Below, in pieces: positions 1 through 8,753 of a stretch of DNA of 64,000 nucleotides. The notes below the pieces were generated by a model. The model saw only the letters and a list, made by a program, of their open reading frames with translations, searched no databases and was not told the origin of the DNA. Numbering within the stretch: the first letter of the stretch is position 1; the number at the start of each line of letters is the position of its first letter. This DNA comes from CAMDBL01 sp964498125 (GTDB taxonomy: Bacteria; Pseudomonadota; Alphaproteobacteria; Rhizobiales; Hyphomicrobiaceae). The stretch covers positions 88,724 to 152,723 of the forward strand of contig CAZCGE010000134.1 of NCBI GenBank assembly GCA_964498125.1. Direction: 5' to 3'. The position numbers and the translations under genes are program-made.

Positions 1-889
1 AGACGTTGATGGCGACGCGTAACCCTGCCGGCCAGTGCATGGCCTCGATGCACCCCTGCTTCAACACCCAGGCGCCGATGGTGCCCATCAGACTGATGTC
101 CTCGGCTACAGCTAAGAAGTCCAGCGGCGAGACCAGCCCCCGCTGCGGGTGCCGCCAGCGCAACAGGGCCTCGAACCCGGTGACCGCGCGTGTGGTGGCA
201 TCGATCACCGGCTGGTAGTGCAATTCGAATTGATCGCGAACAACCGCCTCCTGCAAATCGATCTCCAGACGGCGGCGCGCCTGCATTTTCCTGTCCATGC
301 CCTCTTCGAACAGGCGAAAGGCGCCGCGCCCCTCGGATTTGGCCCGGGATAGGGCAAGGTTGGCATTGCGCAGCAGGACATCCCCGTCCGTTCCGTCAGC
401 CGGCGCCAAGGCAATACCGATACTGGTGCCGACAAGGACCTGGTGGCCATCGACCTCATGCGGCTTGGACAGGTCTTCGATCAGCCGTGCCGCCAGCGCC
501 GTTGCCCCCTCGGGCTGTTTGGCCAAGACCTGAATGACGGCGAATTCGTCGCTGCCCATGCGCGCCACGACATCGGTCTTGCGCAGGCTTCCCTTCAGCC
601 TTTGGCCAACCGCCTGTAGCAGCTTATCGCCAGCCGCCAGACCCAGCGTATCGTTGATTTGGCTGAAGCGATCGATATCGAGGCAAAGCAGCCCGAACTG
701 ATCGCCCCGTTCCACCCGGTTCAAAGCGATGCCCAGTTCCTCGTGAAACCTGTGGCGGTTGGTGAGCCCTGTCAGGAGGTCGTGATGGGCAAGGTGTGCA
801 ATTTGTTGCCGAAGCAACTGCTCATCGATGCCGGCCGCGCGCCGGTCGTGCTTGCCGGCGAAATTTGGCGATTGGCGCGATTGTGTCAT
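1..889 (-). CDS. GGDEF-EAL domain protein, partial (C-terminus off window)
   Basis: This is probably a cyclic-di-GMP signalling protein. Translating the minus strand from the ATG at 889 gives 296 residues before the window edge. A GGDEF domain comes first (conserved DLLTGLTNR at about 38-46) and its signature reads GSDEF at 112-116, not GG[DE]EF. An EAL domain starts near residue 205, with FEALLRW around 239-245. The altered GGDEF signature suggests that cyclase activity is reduced or absent; that is an inference from the family. A GAGG about 9 nt upstream supports the start. No sensor or membrane segment precedes the GGDEF domain, so the protein looks cytosolic. The rest of the EAL domain lies outside the window, so its catalytic state cannot be judged. 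Confidence 0.85.
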   Translation of the reverse strand, partial: MTQSRQSPNFAGKHDRRAAGIDEQLLRQQIAHLAHHDLLTGLTNRHRFHEELGIALNRVERGDQFGLLCLDIDRFSQINDTLGLAAGDKLLQAVGQRLKGSLRKTDVVARMGSDEFAVIQVLAKQPEGATALAARLIEDLSKPHEVDGHQVLVGTSIGIALAPADGTDGDVLLRNANLALSRAKSEGRGAFRLFEEGMDRKMQARRRLEIDLQEAVVRDQFELHYQPVIDATTRAVTGFEALLRWRHPQRGLVSPLDFLAVAEDISLMGTIGAWVLKQGCIEAMHWPAGLRVAINV

Positions 890-1094
890 GGCCCATGCCT
901 CGAGCTAGCGATGGTTGGAAATGATCGCCGTGGACATGCGCCATTGTGCCAATGGAAGGCTTTCGCCAACCTGTTGGCGCGCCCTCACGCCCGCCTCACG
1001 CCCGGGCCCCACAACCGCCCCATATAACTTTCGTGCGCCGCAAGCCGACCCGGTGTAGAATTTCGGCAAAATTGCCTTTGGGAGAACGACGTAG

Positions 1095-2081
1095 ATGCGC
1101 AAACTGGCGCCTGCTCTTGTGAGCCTTGGTCTGCTGCTGACCACCTGGACTTCGGCGGAGGCACAGACGTTCCCATCCAAGAACGTCCGGCTGATCCTGC
1201 CCTACGGCGCGGGTTCGGCCACCGACATTACCGCCCGCATTCTGGCCGATGCGCTGCGCACCCAATGGGGCCACGGCGTCGTGATCGAGAACAAGCCCGG
1301 CGCGTTCGGCATCCTGGCCATCGAGGAAATGGCCCGCGCCAAGCCCGACGGGCACACACTGATGTTCGGCAACGTCTCGACCAACGCCATCACGCCCAAC
1401 GTCTACCGCAGCAAGATGAAGATCGACTTCGAGAAAGAGGTCGTCACCATCACCAAGGTCTATGACCTGTTCTCGTTCTTCATTATCACGCCGGTTGGCA
1501 ATCTGCCGCCGACGACAATGAAGGAATTTGTGGCCTATGCCAAAGCCAACTCCGGCAAGCTGCGCTTCACCGTGCCGGGCGTTGCGAGCTATCCGCACTA
1601 CGACCAGGAAATGCTGCAGATCAAGGAGGGCTTCGAGGCGCAGCACGTGACTGCCAAGTCCGGCGGCGCGGGTATGCTGCAGGACATCATGTCCGGCGAT
1701 GTGCATTACGGTTTCGTCAATGCGGCCACCGCGGTCGGCGTGATCAGGGCCGGCCAGGTGCGGGCGCTGGCCTACAAGGGGCCGACGCGCCATCCTCAGT
1801 TGCCCGATGTGCCGACCATGGCGGAAGCCGGATATCCCGATTTCGGCAGCTCGAACTGGGCCAGCGTGTTGGCCCCGATGGCGACACCGCGCGAAATACT
1901 GGAGCTGATCCGCAAGTCGTTCGCCGATGCCGCGGCCACGACGCTGGTCAAGGAGGCGTTCGACAAGCAACAGGTCTACATCGATATCTCGCCGTCTCTG
2001 GATGCCGCCAAGGCCTTCCATGACAAGGAAGTCGCGCGCTGGAAAAAAATCGCGGCGGAATCGAAGATCCAGCCGCAATGA
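1095..2081 (+). CDS. tctC: TTT family substrate-binding protein (TctC/Bug)
   Basis: This is the periplasmic solute receptor of a tripartite tricarboxylate transporter. It has 328 residues, the usual Bug-family length, with a clear Sec signal peptide (MRK, hydrophobic stretch, AEA just before QTFPSK). Family landmarks are the early GAGSATDITARIL loop, FGNVSTNAITPN, and YPHYDQEM in mid-protein. It heads an apparent operon with tctB (38-nt gap) and tctA, so the full transporter is encoded together. The ligand cannot be read from sequence; Bug receptors bind many carboxylates. The start is supported by GGGAGAACGACGTAG just upstream. Confidence 0.9.
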   Translation: MRKLAPALVSLGLLLTTWTSAEAQTFPSKNVRLILPYGAGSATDITARILADALRTQWGHGVVIENKPGAFGILAIEEMARAKPDGHTLMFGNVSTNAITPNVYRSKMKIDFEKEVVTITKVYDLFSFFIITPVGNLPPTTMKEFVAYAKANSGKLRFTVPGVASYPHYDQEMLQIKEGFEAQHVTAKSGGAGMLQDIMSGDVHYGFVNAATAVGVIRAGQVRALAYKGPTRHPQLPDVPTMAEAGYPDFGSSNWASVLAPMATPREILELIRKSFADAAATTLVKEAFDKQQVYIDISPSLDAAKAFHDKEVARWKKIAAESKIQPQ

Positions 2082-2118
2082 GCGGCTTGCCGCGCCGCAC
2101 GCGCGCCCAGGAGGAGTG

Positions 2119-2652
2119 ATGGCCGAGGATGGATTGGGCGTTGACGGCGCCCGCGCGCAACCAGCGCGTCGAGCGACGCCGGGCCTGCTAGATATCCTGC
2201 TGCGCGCCGACGTGCTGGCGGGCCTCTTGTTCATGGCCATGGGCGCGTTGGGGCTTTACCTCGCCCGCAATCTCGATATCGGCACGGCCATACACATGGG
2301 TACCGCCTATGTGCCGCGGCTGGTCTGTTTTGCACTGCTCGGGCTCGGCCTGGCGATAACGCTCGGCGGACTGCTGCAAAAGTCAGCCGGGCGGATCGGC
2401 GGCGACGAGGAGCCGATCTCGTGGCGATCGCTGATCCTGGTCCCGACCGCCGTTTTTGTTTTTGGCTTCGCCGTGGAGCGGATCGGACTGGTCCTGGCGA
2501 TCTTGCTGGCAGTCGGCGTCGCCGGCACGGCGGCCAGCGGGCAAAAGCCCCTCGGCGTCGTGGCCGCGGCAGCCTTCCTCGTCCTGCTCTGCGTATCAAT
2601 TTTCGTCTGGGGTCTCGGCCTGCCGTTCTCCATCTGGCTGCCGGATTACTGA
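2119..2652 (+). CDS. tctB: TTT family small membrane subunit (TctB)
   Basis: This is the small integral-membrane subunit of the TTT transporter, predicted at 177 residues. I chose the ATG at 2119 because GGAGG at 2110-2114 sits just upstream and because earlier in-frame starts would overlap tctC heavily. Four hydrophobic segments are visible, including LAGLLFMAMGALGLYLA, a GLGLAITLGGLL segment and the last one near LVLLCVSIFVWGLGLPF. This matches the four-helix TctB/DUF1468 layout. The N-terminal 30 residues are hydrophilic and Ala/Arg-rich, probably cytoplasmic. It ends one base before the tctA start, which suggests translational coupling. Confidence 0.85.
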   Translation: MAEDGLGVDGARAQPARRATPGLLDILLRADVLAGLLFMAMGALGLYLARNLDIGTAIHMGTAYVPRLVCFALLGLGLAITLGGLLQKSAGRIGGDEEPISWRSLILVPTAVFVFGFAVERIGLVLAILLAVGVAGTAASGQKPLGVVAAAAFLVLLCVSIFVWGLGLPFSIWLPDY

Positions 2653-2653
2653 C

Positions 2654-4165
2654 ATGGACCTCATCGGCAATCTCGCCACGGGCTTTGCGGCAGCCCTGTC
2701 GCCGGCCAATCTGTTTTTTGCGCTGATCGGCTGCCTGGTCGGCACCTGCATCGGCGTGCTGCCCGGCATTGGCCCGGTGGCGACAGTGGCGATGCTGCTA
2801 CCGCTGACATTTCATCTCGATCCGCTCGCCGGCCTGATCATGCTGTCGGGCATTTTCTATGGCGCGCAATACGGTGGCTCGACCACGGCGATCCTCGTCA
2901 ACCTGCCCGGCGAGACCTCCTCGGTCGTCACCTGCATCGACGGCTATCAGATGGCGCGGCAGGGTCGGGCCGGCGTGGCGCTGGCGGTGGCCGCACTCGG
3001 CTCGTTCTTTGCCGGCACCCTCGCCACGCTGATCATTGCGCTGGCCGCCCCGCCGCTGTCCTATGTCGGCCGCTCATTCGGTGCGCCGGAGTATTTCGCG
3101 CTGATGCTGTTTGGCTTGATTGCTGCTGTGGCGCTGGCACACGGCTCGGTGCTGAAGGCCATAGCCATGATTTTCCTTGGCCTGCTGCTCGGCCTGGTCG
3201 GCACCGATCCCAGCACCGGCAATGGCCGTTTCTCCTTTGACATTCCCGTATTGGCCGATGGCATCGGCTTCGTGCCGCTGGCGATCGGCGTGTTCGGCAT
3301 CGGCGAGATCATATCCAACCTGAAACGCGGCACATCGACGACAGAGCGCTCGATTCTGGCCGAGAAGATCACCGGACTTTGGCCGACGCCGAGCGATCTT
3401 CGCCGCTGCTGGCCAGCCTGGATCCGAGGTGCGTCGCTGGGTTCCCTGCTCGGCGTACTGCCCGGCGGCGGGGCGACATTATCGGCGTTCGCCAGCTACG
3501 TGCTGGAAAAGCGCATCTCGCGCCACCCCGAGGAGTTCGGCAACGGAGCGATCGAGGGGGTCGCCGGGCCTGAAGCCGCCAACAACGCCGGCGCACAGAC
3601 GTCGTTCATCCCCATGCTGACGCTCGGCATACCAGGCAATGCCGTGATGGCGCTGATGATCGGCGCCTTGACGATCCACGGCATCCAGCCGGGCCCTCTC
3701 GTCATGAAGGAGCGACCAGACCTGTTCTGGGGTCTCATTGTCAGCATGTGGATCGGCAATCTGATGCTGCTGATCATCAATCTTCCGCTGATCGGCATCT
3801 GGGTGCGGCTGCTGCAGGTGCCGTATCACTATCTCTATCTCGCCATCCTGGTGTTCTGCGGTATCGGCGTGTACGCCGTCAACAATTCAGCCTTCGAGGT
3901 GATGCTGGCGGCCGGCTTCGGCGTGCTCGGCTACTGGCTGCGCGTGCTCAAATGCGAAGCAGCCCCCATGCTGTTGGGCTTCATCCTGGGCCCATTGCTG
4001 GAGGAGCATCTGCGCCGCTCCATGCTGATCGCGACCGGTGATCCGCTGATCTTCTTTCAGCGCCCGGTGAGCCTCGGCCTGATGCTGGCCTCCATGGCCC
4101 TGCTGATCATGCTGGCCTTGCCATCGGCACGGCGCACCCGTGCGGCGGCGTTCAAGGCGGAGTAG
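2654..4165 (+). CDS. tctA: TTT family large membrane subunit (TctA)
   Basis: This is the large transmembrane subunit that forms the translocation path of the TTT transporter. The 503-residue protein has the family's hallmark Gly/Pro-rich stretches: GVLPGIGPVATVAMLLP near the N-terminus, the GAQYGGSTTAILVNLPGE loop, and a second set (GVLPGGGATLSAFASY, GPEAANNAGAQ, FIPMLTLGIPGNAVMA) in the inverted second half. About eleven or twelve hydrophobic helices are apparent. The ATG at 2654 follows the tctB stop almost directly, and longer upstream readings overlap tctB. A Pro-rich LGIPGN motif is typical of citrate-type family members, but substrate is not predictable. Confidence 0.9.
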   Translation: MDLIGNLATGFAAALSPANLFFALIGCLVGTCIGVLPGIGPVATVAMLLPLTFHLDPLAGLIMLSGIFYGAQYGGSTTAILVNLPGETSSVVTCIDGYQMARQGRAGVALAVAALGSFFAGTLATLIIALAAPPLSYVGRSFGAPEYFALMLFGLIAAVALAHGSVLKAIAMIFLGLLLGLVGTDPSTGNGRFSFDIPVLADGIGFVPLAIGVFGIGEIISNLKRGTSTTERSILAEKITGLWPTPSDLRRCWPAWIRGASLGSLLGVLPGGGATLSAFASYVLEKRISRHPEEFGNGAIEGVAGPEAANNAGAQTSFIPMLTLGIPGNAVMALMIGALTIHGIQPGPLVMKERPDLFWGLIVSMWIGNLMLLIINLPLIGIWVRLLQVPYHYLYLAILVFCGIGVYAVNNSAFEVMLAAGFGVLGYWLRVLKCEAAPMLLGFILGPLLEEHLRRSMLIATGDPLIFFQRPVSLGLMLASMALLIMLALPSARRTRAAAFKAE

Positions 4166-4214
4166 GCGCGGACGAGGTCGGACCCGTCACGGCGAAGCCA
4201 TGCTCCATATGGAC

Positions 4215-4400
4215 GGGTCTGAAACGAAAGAAACGCGCCAAGACCTCGGTGCCGGGCAAACTTCCCAGGTCCGCCTACGCATCTTCCTCTACCTTTTACG
4301 CGTTACGTTATAACATTACATCGCAGTAGGCAGGGGCTGCAATGGCATCGGCGGGCGACGGCTTTCGTCATCGAGGGTCAGCGCAGCTGGTGTTTGGCTG
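4215..4400 (+). repeat. Dispersed 186-bp intergenic repeat, copy A
   Basis: This stretch aligns without gaps to 52345-52530 in the same orientation. I count about 163 of 186 matching positions; the first 47 and last 40 bases are almost identical and the middle is more diverged. A palindromic core at about 4300-4318 reads GTTACGTTATAACATTAC, which resembles the Zur-type zinc-uptake operator of alphaproteobacteria (core ATGTTATAACAT). No convincing reading frame crosses both copies. The copy fills most of the gap between tctA and the convergent histidine kinase gene. Confidence 0.8.
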
Positions 4401-4421
4401 ACCCCATGCTCCGCACAATCA

Positions 4422-5834
4422 TTACAGCGGCACCGAGATCACCGCGCGCAGGCCGCCCATGGAGCTGGTGCCCAGCGTGATATCGCCGCCATGGCTCTTG
4501 GCGATGTCGCGGGCAATGGCCAGACCCAGGCCGGTGTTGCCCTTGTCCTGGTTGCGGGCATCGTCGAGGCGGTAGAACGGCCTGAACACGTTGTCGCGCT
4601 CACCGGCCGGGATACCCGGCCCATTGTCGTCCACCTCGACACGAAGCCACGGCCCCTCTGTAGCCGCTCGGATGACCACTCGTTCTCCGAAGCGGCAGGC
4701 GTTGCTGACGAGGTTGGTGACGGCCCTCTTGAATGCATTGCGTTTCAGCGGCAGCACCAGATCGGTCATGCGACGGCGCATCTTGAGTTCAATCTGGGTG
4801 TCATAAATATGCGCCTCGATGTGGACCTCCTCGAGGAGCTGGCGCAAGCTCGCGGGCCGCGCCTCCTCGCCTCCGTCACCCTTGGCGAATGCCAGATAAT
4901 CCTCCAGCATTTGCTGCATCTCACCGATATCGGAGCGCAGCGACTTGACCCCGGGACTGTCGTCGAGCATTTCCAACTCGAGCTTGAAGCGCGTCAAAAC
5001 CGTGCGCAAGTCGTGACTGACGCCGGCCAGCATCGTCGTGCGCTGTTCGACGTGGGTGGTGATGCGATCGCGCATCTCCAAAAACGCCTGCGCCGCCTGC
5101 CGCACCTCGCGCGCCCCACGCGGGCGGAAATCCTCCGGGATCGGACGTCCCTTGCCGAACTCGTCGGCCGCCTCGGCCAGCCGCAGGATCGGCTTGATCT
5201 GATTGCGCAGGAAAAGAATGGCGACGGTCAACAGGATCACCGACGTGCCTACCATCCACAGCAAGAAGATATAGCTGTTGGAGGGATAGGTCTGGCTGCG
5301 CGTGGCCACGAAGCGCAGCACGGCATTATCGACGCGCACGCGAATTTCCACGTGGCGACTTTCTCCGACCGTATCGAGCCAGAACGGCCGATTGACGTGC
5401 CGCTGGATCTCATTTTGCAGGGCCCGGTCGAGAAGGGCGAAGAACGGCCGCGGCAGAGGCGCCGGCAGATCGCCTGCCGGCAGCACCTGCATCGACAAAT
5501 TGAGCCTGTCCCGCGCCATCTCGATCAGGCGATTGTAGTCGGATTTCTCGTTGGCCACATAGAGGTCGACCAGTGCGGCGATGTTGCGCGCGGTCGCCTC
5601 CGACAGCCGGTGCGTCACGCGCTGCCAGTGGCTCTCCATGAAAGAGAAGGCGATGACGCCCTCGAGAACGACGATCGGCGCGATGATGATGATCAGGGCA
5701 CGGGCATAGAGTCCCTTGGGCAGAAGCTCGGCGCCCAGACGAGACAGCCGCTCACGAATCCAGGCAAGCCGATTCTTCAGCGTCGGCCACATGGCCGCGC
5801 GCGGCTCTGCTGTCTCTTGTGGGACCACCGCCAT
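4422..5834 (-). CDS. EnvZ-type sensor histidine kinase
   Basis: This is a membrane sensor kinase of 470 residues, probably pairing with the response regulator encoded just upstream. Visible parts in order are a cytoplasmic N-terminus, a first membrane helix at about 44-66, a periplasmic domain of roughly 120 residues, a second helix at about 188-209, HAMP to about 265, the H-box VSHDLRTVLTRF with His274, and a HATPase_c domain containing NLVSNACRF, DDNGPGIP and NTGLGLAIA. The arrangement matches the EnvZ/OmpR class of alphaproteobacteria. It starts 53 nt after the regulator's stop and would be the last gene of a MarR-regulator-kinase operon. The signal sensed is unknown. Confidence 0.88.
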   Translation of the reverse strand: MAVVPQETAEPRAAMWPTLKNRLAWIRERLSRLGAELLPKGLYARALIIIIAPIVVLEGVIAFSFMESHWQRVTHRLSEATARNIAALVDLYVANEKSDYNRLIEMARDRLNLSMQVLPAGDLPAPLPRPFFALLDRALQNEIQRHVNRPFWLDTVGESRHVEIRVRVDNAVLRFVATRSQTYPSNSYIFLLWMVGTSVILLTVAILFLRNQIKPILRLAEAADEFGKGRPIPEDFRPRGAREVRQAAQAFLEMRDRITTHVEQRTTMLAGVSHDLRTVLTRFKLELEMLDDSPGVKSLRSDIGEMQQMLEDYLAFAKGDGGEEARPASLRQLLEEVHIEAHIYDTQIELKMRRRMTDLVLPLKRNAFKRAVTNLVSNACRFGERVVIRAATEGPWLRVEVDDNGPGIPAGERDNVFRPFYRLDDARNQDKGNTGLGLAIARDIAKSHGGDITLGTSSMGGLRAVISVPL

Positions 5835-5887
5835 CTGGTTTCTTCGTGCCTTTCGATCGTCTGCTGTGCCGCCGCCGGCGCCAGACC

Positions 5888-6616
5888 TCAGTCCGTATAT
5901 AGAATATAGCCCTTTCCGCGCACCGTCTGCAGATAGACTGGATTGGATGGATCGGCCTCGATCTTGCGTCGCAGCCGGTTGATCTGCACGTCGATCGCAC
6001 GCTCGCTGCCCGTGGATTCATCGGCCGCCAGATCCTGGCGTGGCACCGGCAGCCCCCGGCGTTGTGCGAACTGGCGCAGCAAATCGCGCTCGCGCTCGGT
6101 CAGCTTGATGCTTTCCTCGCCACGTTTCAATTCGCCACGGCCAATGTGAAACATATAATCGCCCATGCGCACCTCTTCGGGTGGCTCCTGCGAGGCTGCC
6201 AGTCCGCGGCGCATGATATTGCGCAGCCTGAGGAGGAGTTCGCGCGGCTCGAACGGTTTGGCCACGTAGTCCTCGACACCGATCTCGAGTCCGGCGATGC
6301 GCTCCTCCGGTTCCGAACGCGCCGTCAGCATGCAGATCGGGATGGCTGTTTCGGCCTTCAGCTCGCGGGCAAAATCCAGGCCGCTCTGTCCCGGCATCAT
6401 GACGTCGAGCAACACCAAATCGAAGCTCAAACCACGCATGGCCGCTCGCGCCGCCGCCGTATCGCCGGCCGAGGTGACGCGGAACCCTTGCCGCACGAGG
6501 TAACTGGCCAGCAGGTCGCGAATCTTGTGATCGTCATCCACGACGAGGATATGCGGCGCATCATCGGGCAGAGGTTGGAGCACCTGGCGGCCGCTTGGCG
6601 TCATCGACGTGGACAT
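5888..6616 (-). CDS. OmpR-family response regulator
   Basis: This DNA-binding response regulator has 242 residues. The receiver domain shows the acidic pocket VVDDD at about 26-30, the phosphoacceptor Asp71 in LLDVMMPG, and the conserved Lys in VAKPFEPRE. A winged-helix effector domain follows (LTERERDLLRQFAQ, then SERAIDVQINRLRRKIE and TVRGKGYIL at the C-terminus). I chose the ATG at 6616 because GGAGGATCACA lies directly upstream; a longer reading to 6709 has no comparable site. It lies between the MarR gene (19-nt gap) and the EnvZ-type kinase, so the pair is almost certainly cognate. Confidence 0.92.
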   Translation of the reverse strand: MSTSMTPSGRQVLQPLPDDAPHILVVDDDHKIRDLLASYLVRQGFRVTSAGDTAAARAAMRGLSFDLVLLDVMMPGQSGLDFARELKAETAIPICMLTARSEPEERIAGLEIGVEDYVAKPFEPRELLLRLRNIMRRGLAASQEPPEEVRMGDYMFHIGRGELKRGEESIKLTERERDLLRQFAQRRGLPVPRQDLAADESTGSERAIDVQINRLRRKIEADPSNPVYLQTVRGKGYILYTD

Positions 6617-6635
6617 TGTGATCCTCCAATTCGCG

Positions 6636-7193
6636 TCACGTCGCACTGTCGCGCGCCGGCCCGGTCGCACGCAAAAGTTGCAATACTCTGCCCCGTTCCT
6701 CGGGCGCAATCAGGCCGAAGAGAAAGCGCTCGGCCGGGGCCTGGGCGGAAGGTCCGAGAGCGGCCATGGCCTCGGCGACTCGCCCCGTCTGCAGTGCCAT
6801 GAGCTCGCGAGCGAGTTCCGATCCCTTCAGCGTCACGTGCAACTGACGTTCGCGCCGGTCGGAAACGCCCGCAAGTTGCACGATATGATCTTCGTCAACA
6901 AGTTGCTTCAGCACCCGAGCCAGGCTCTGTTTGGTGATCTTCAGGATATCAAGCAAATCGGCCACCCGGATACCCGGATTGCGGCTGACGAAGTGCAGCA
7001 CCCGATGATGCGCGCGGCCGAAGCCAAACTTGGCCAGAACGGCGTCCGCATCGCCGGTGAAATCACGATAGGCAAAGTACAACAGCTCGACCAGTGTCAC
7101 CAGCTGCGGGTCTGGTCCGGCACGACCTTGTGGCGGCTGCGGGCGGCTCTCGCGGGGGCCGGCTTCGGACGCCTCTGGATTTACGTCAGTCAT
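6636..7193 (-). CDS. MarR-family transcriptional regulator
   Basis: This is a 185-residue winged-helix regulator. The MarR fold is evident from VLHFVSRNPGIRVADLLDILKITKQSLARVLKQLVDE, the recognition helix region, and the wing with GVSDRRERQLHVTLKG. About 25 extra Pro/Glu-rich residues precede the fold. It is the first gene of an operon with an OmpR-type regulator and EnvZ-type kinase, and is divergent from the branched-chain aminotransferase. A short palindrome, AGTCA-TGT-TGACT at 7188-7200, overlaps its start codon and could be an autoregulatory operator; that is only an inference. The effector is unknown. Confidence 0.88.
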   Translation of the reverse strand: MTDVNPEASEAGPRESRPQPPQGRAGPDPQLVTLVELLYFAYRDFTGDADAVLAKFGFGRAHHRVLHFVSRNPGIRVADLLDILKITKQSLARVLKQLVDEDHIVQLAGVSDRRERQLHVTLKGSELARELMALQTGRVAEAMAALGPSAQAPAERFLFGLIAPEERGRVLQLLRATGPARDSAT

Positions 7194-7382
7194 GTTGACT
7201 TATTTGGAGCCGATCGCTACTCGTGGCAAGACGTTTCCTGGCGACATTTGCGGTGTCGGCCGGCCTTGGCCTGCACCAGGGGGGTCGCCTTCGGTGGCAG
7301 AAGTGTGGCCGCGCTCGTTTGTATCCGAGCGCCAAGTTTTTTGCAGCATGCCTCGCCACACACCCTTAATGGGAGGATCAAC

Positions 7383-8477
7383 ATGGCTTCTGCCACGCCG
7401 TCTTTCGCGCTCGAGCGCAATGTGCAGCCCGTGGCGGCGGCCGAGCGCGCCAAGCTGCTGGCCGACCCGGGCTTCGGTCGCGTTTTCACCGACCATATGG
7501 CCGTCGTCCGCTACAGCGAGCGACAAGGCTGGCACGACGCCAAGATCACGGCCAGGACGCCGCTGACGCTCGATCCGGCCGCGGCCGTGTTCCACTACGC
7601 GCAGGAAATCTTCGAAGGCCTGAAGGCCTACCGCCTCGCCGACGGCACGATGGCGATGTTCCGCCCCGATGCCAATGCGCGCCGCTTCAACGCGTCGGCC
7701 GAGCGGCTCGCCATGCCGAAGCTGCCCGAGGAAACGTTCCTCGACTCTATCCGCCAGCTGGTCCGCGTCGACCGCGACTGGTTCCCGAGCGTCGAGGGCG
7801 GATCGCTCTACATCCGCCCCTTCATGTTCGCCAACGAGGTGTTCCTGGGGGTCAAGCCGTCGTCGGAGTATCTCTACCTGGTCATCATCTCGCCGGTCGG
7901 GGGCTACTTCAAGAGCGGGGCGCCTGCCGTCTCGCTCTGGGTCTCGCAGAACTACACGCGCGCGGCGCCGGGGGGAACAGGCGCCGCAAAGTGCGGCGGC
8001 AACTATGCTTCGAGCCTCGTCGCCCAAGCCGAGGCCAGCAAGCATGGCTGTGACCAGGTCGTATTCCTGGATGCAGCCGAGCATCGCTGGGTGGAAGAAC
8101 TCGGCGGCATGAATGTGTTTTTCGTGTTCGAGGACGGCTCACTGCAGACGCCGCCGCTGTCGGGAACGATCCTACCGGGCATCACGCGCGACAGCCTGAT
8201 GACACTGGCCCGCGACGAAGGCCTGACCGTGCGCGAGGAGCCCTATTCGTTCGACCAGTGGCGCCAGGACGCCAAGAGCGGCAAGCTCGCCGAAGCCTTC
8301 GCCTGCGGCACGGCCGCCGTCGTCACGCCGATCGGCAGCGTCAAGAGTGCCAACGGGGAGTTCAAGATGGGAGCCGGCGGCCCTGGCCAGACGACGATGC
8401 GCATCAAGCAGAAGCTCGTCGACATCCAGCGCGGCATGGCGCCGGACAAGCACGGCTGGGTGAGTAGCATCGATTGA
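7383..8477 (+). CDS. ilvE: Branched-chain amino acid aminotransferase
   Basis: This PLP enzyme transfers the amino group between glutamate and the keto acids of Leu, Ile and Val. It has 364 residues, the usual length of the long BCAT2-like branch. Characteristic motifs are FHYAQEIFEGLKAY, SLYIRPFMFA, the PLP-binding Lys203 in GAAKCGGNYAS, and ELGGMNVFFVF. I chose the ATG at 7383 because GGGAGGATCAAC lies just upstream; the open frame extends back to 6609 only as a shadow of the MarR gene. It is divergent from the MarR/two-component operon, an arrangement seen in other Rhizobiales. Confidence 0.93.
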   Translation: MASATPSFALERNVQPVAAAERAKLLADPGFGRVFTDHMAVVRYSERQGWHDAKITARTPLTLDPAAAVFHYAQEIFEGLKAYRLADGTMAMFRPDANARRFNASAERLAMPKLPEETFLDSIRQLVRVDRDWFPSVEGGSLYIRPFMFANEVFLGVKPSSEYLYLVIISPVGGYFKSGAPAVSLWVSQNYTRAAPGGTGAAKCGGNYASSLVAQAEASKHGCDQVVFLDAAEHRWVEELGGMNVFFVFEDGSLQTPPLSGTILPGITRDSLMTLARDEGLTVREEPYSFDQWRQDAKSGKLAEAFACGTAAVVTPIGSVKSANGEFKMGAGGPGQTTMRIKQKLVDIQRGMAPDKHGWVSSID

Positions 8478-8753
8478 TGGGCGCGGACGTCCCGCTTGCG
8501 CCAAGCCTCCGGTCTCAACCGCGATCATCTCCAGCTGCACTATGGGCGATTCAATCCACCCCGTACTCTGAGCGATGCCTTTGCATCCGCGGCGACAGCG
8601 TGCCGCCGGCCCGCCGCAAATTGCTGCTTAAACCGCGCGTTCCCTGTCTTTTGGTGGCCACGGCAACCGAAAAAGAAGTAATAACGGGGTTATCATGCGG
8701 TGACGGTCGATAGGCCAGGCCGCGGCGCGTCCCGCGCCTCCAAGGGAGGCAGT

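Noticed and set aside
4491..5909. Long plus-strand open frame opposite the histidine kinase gene
   Set aside because: Its translation is a His/Gln/Arg-rich shadow of the kinase on the opposite strand, with no recognisable domain. High GC leaves such frames open.
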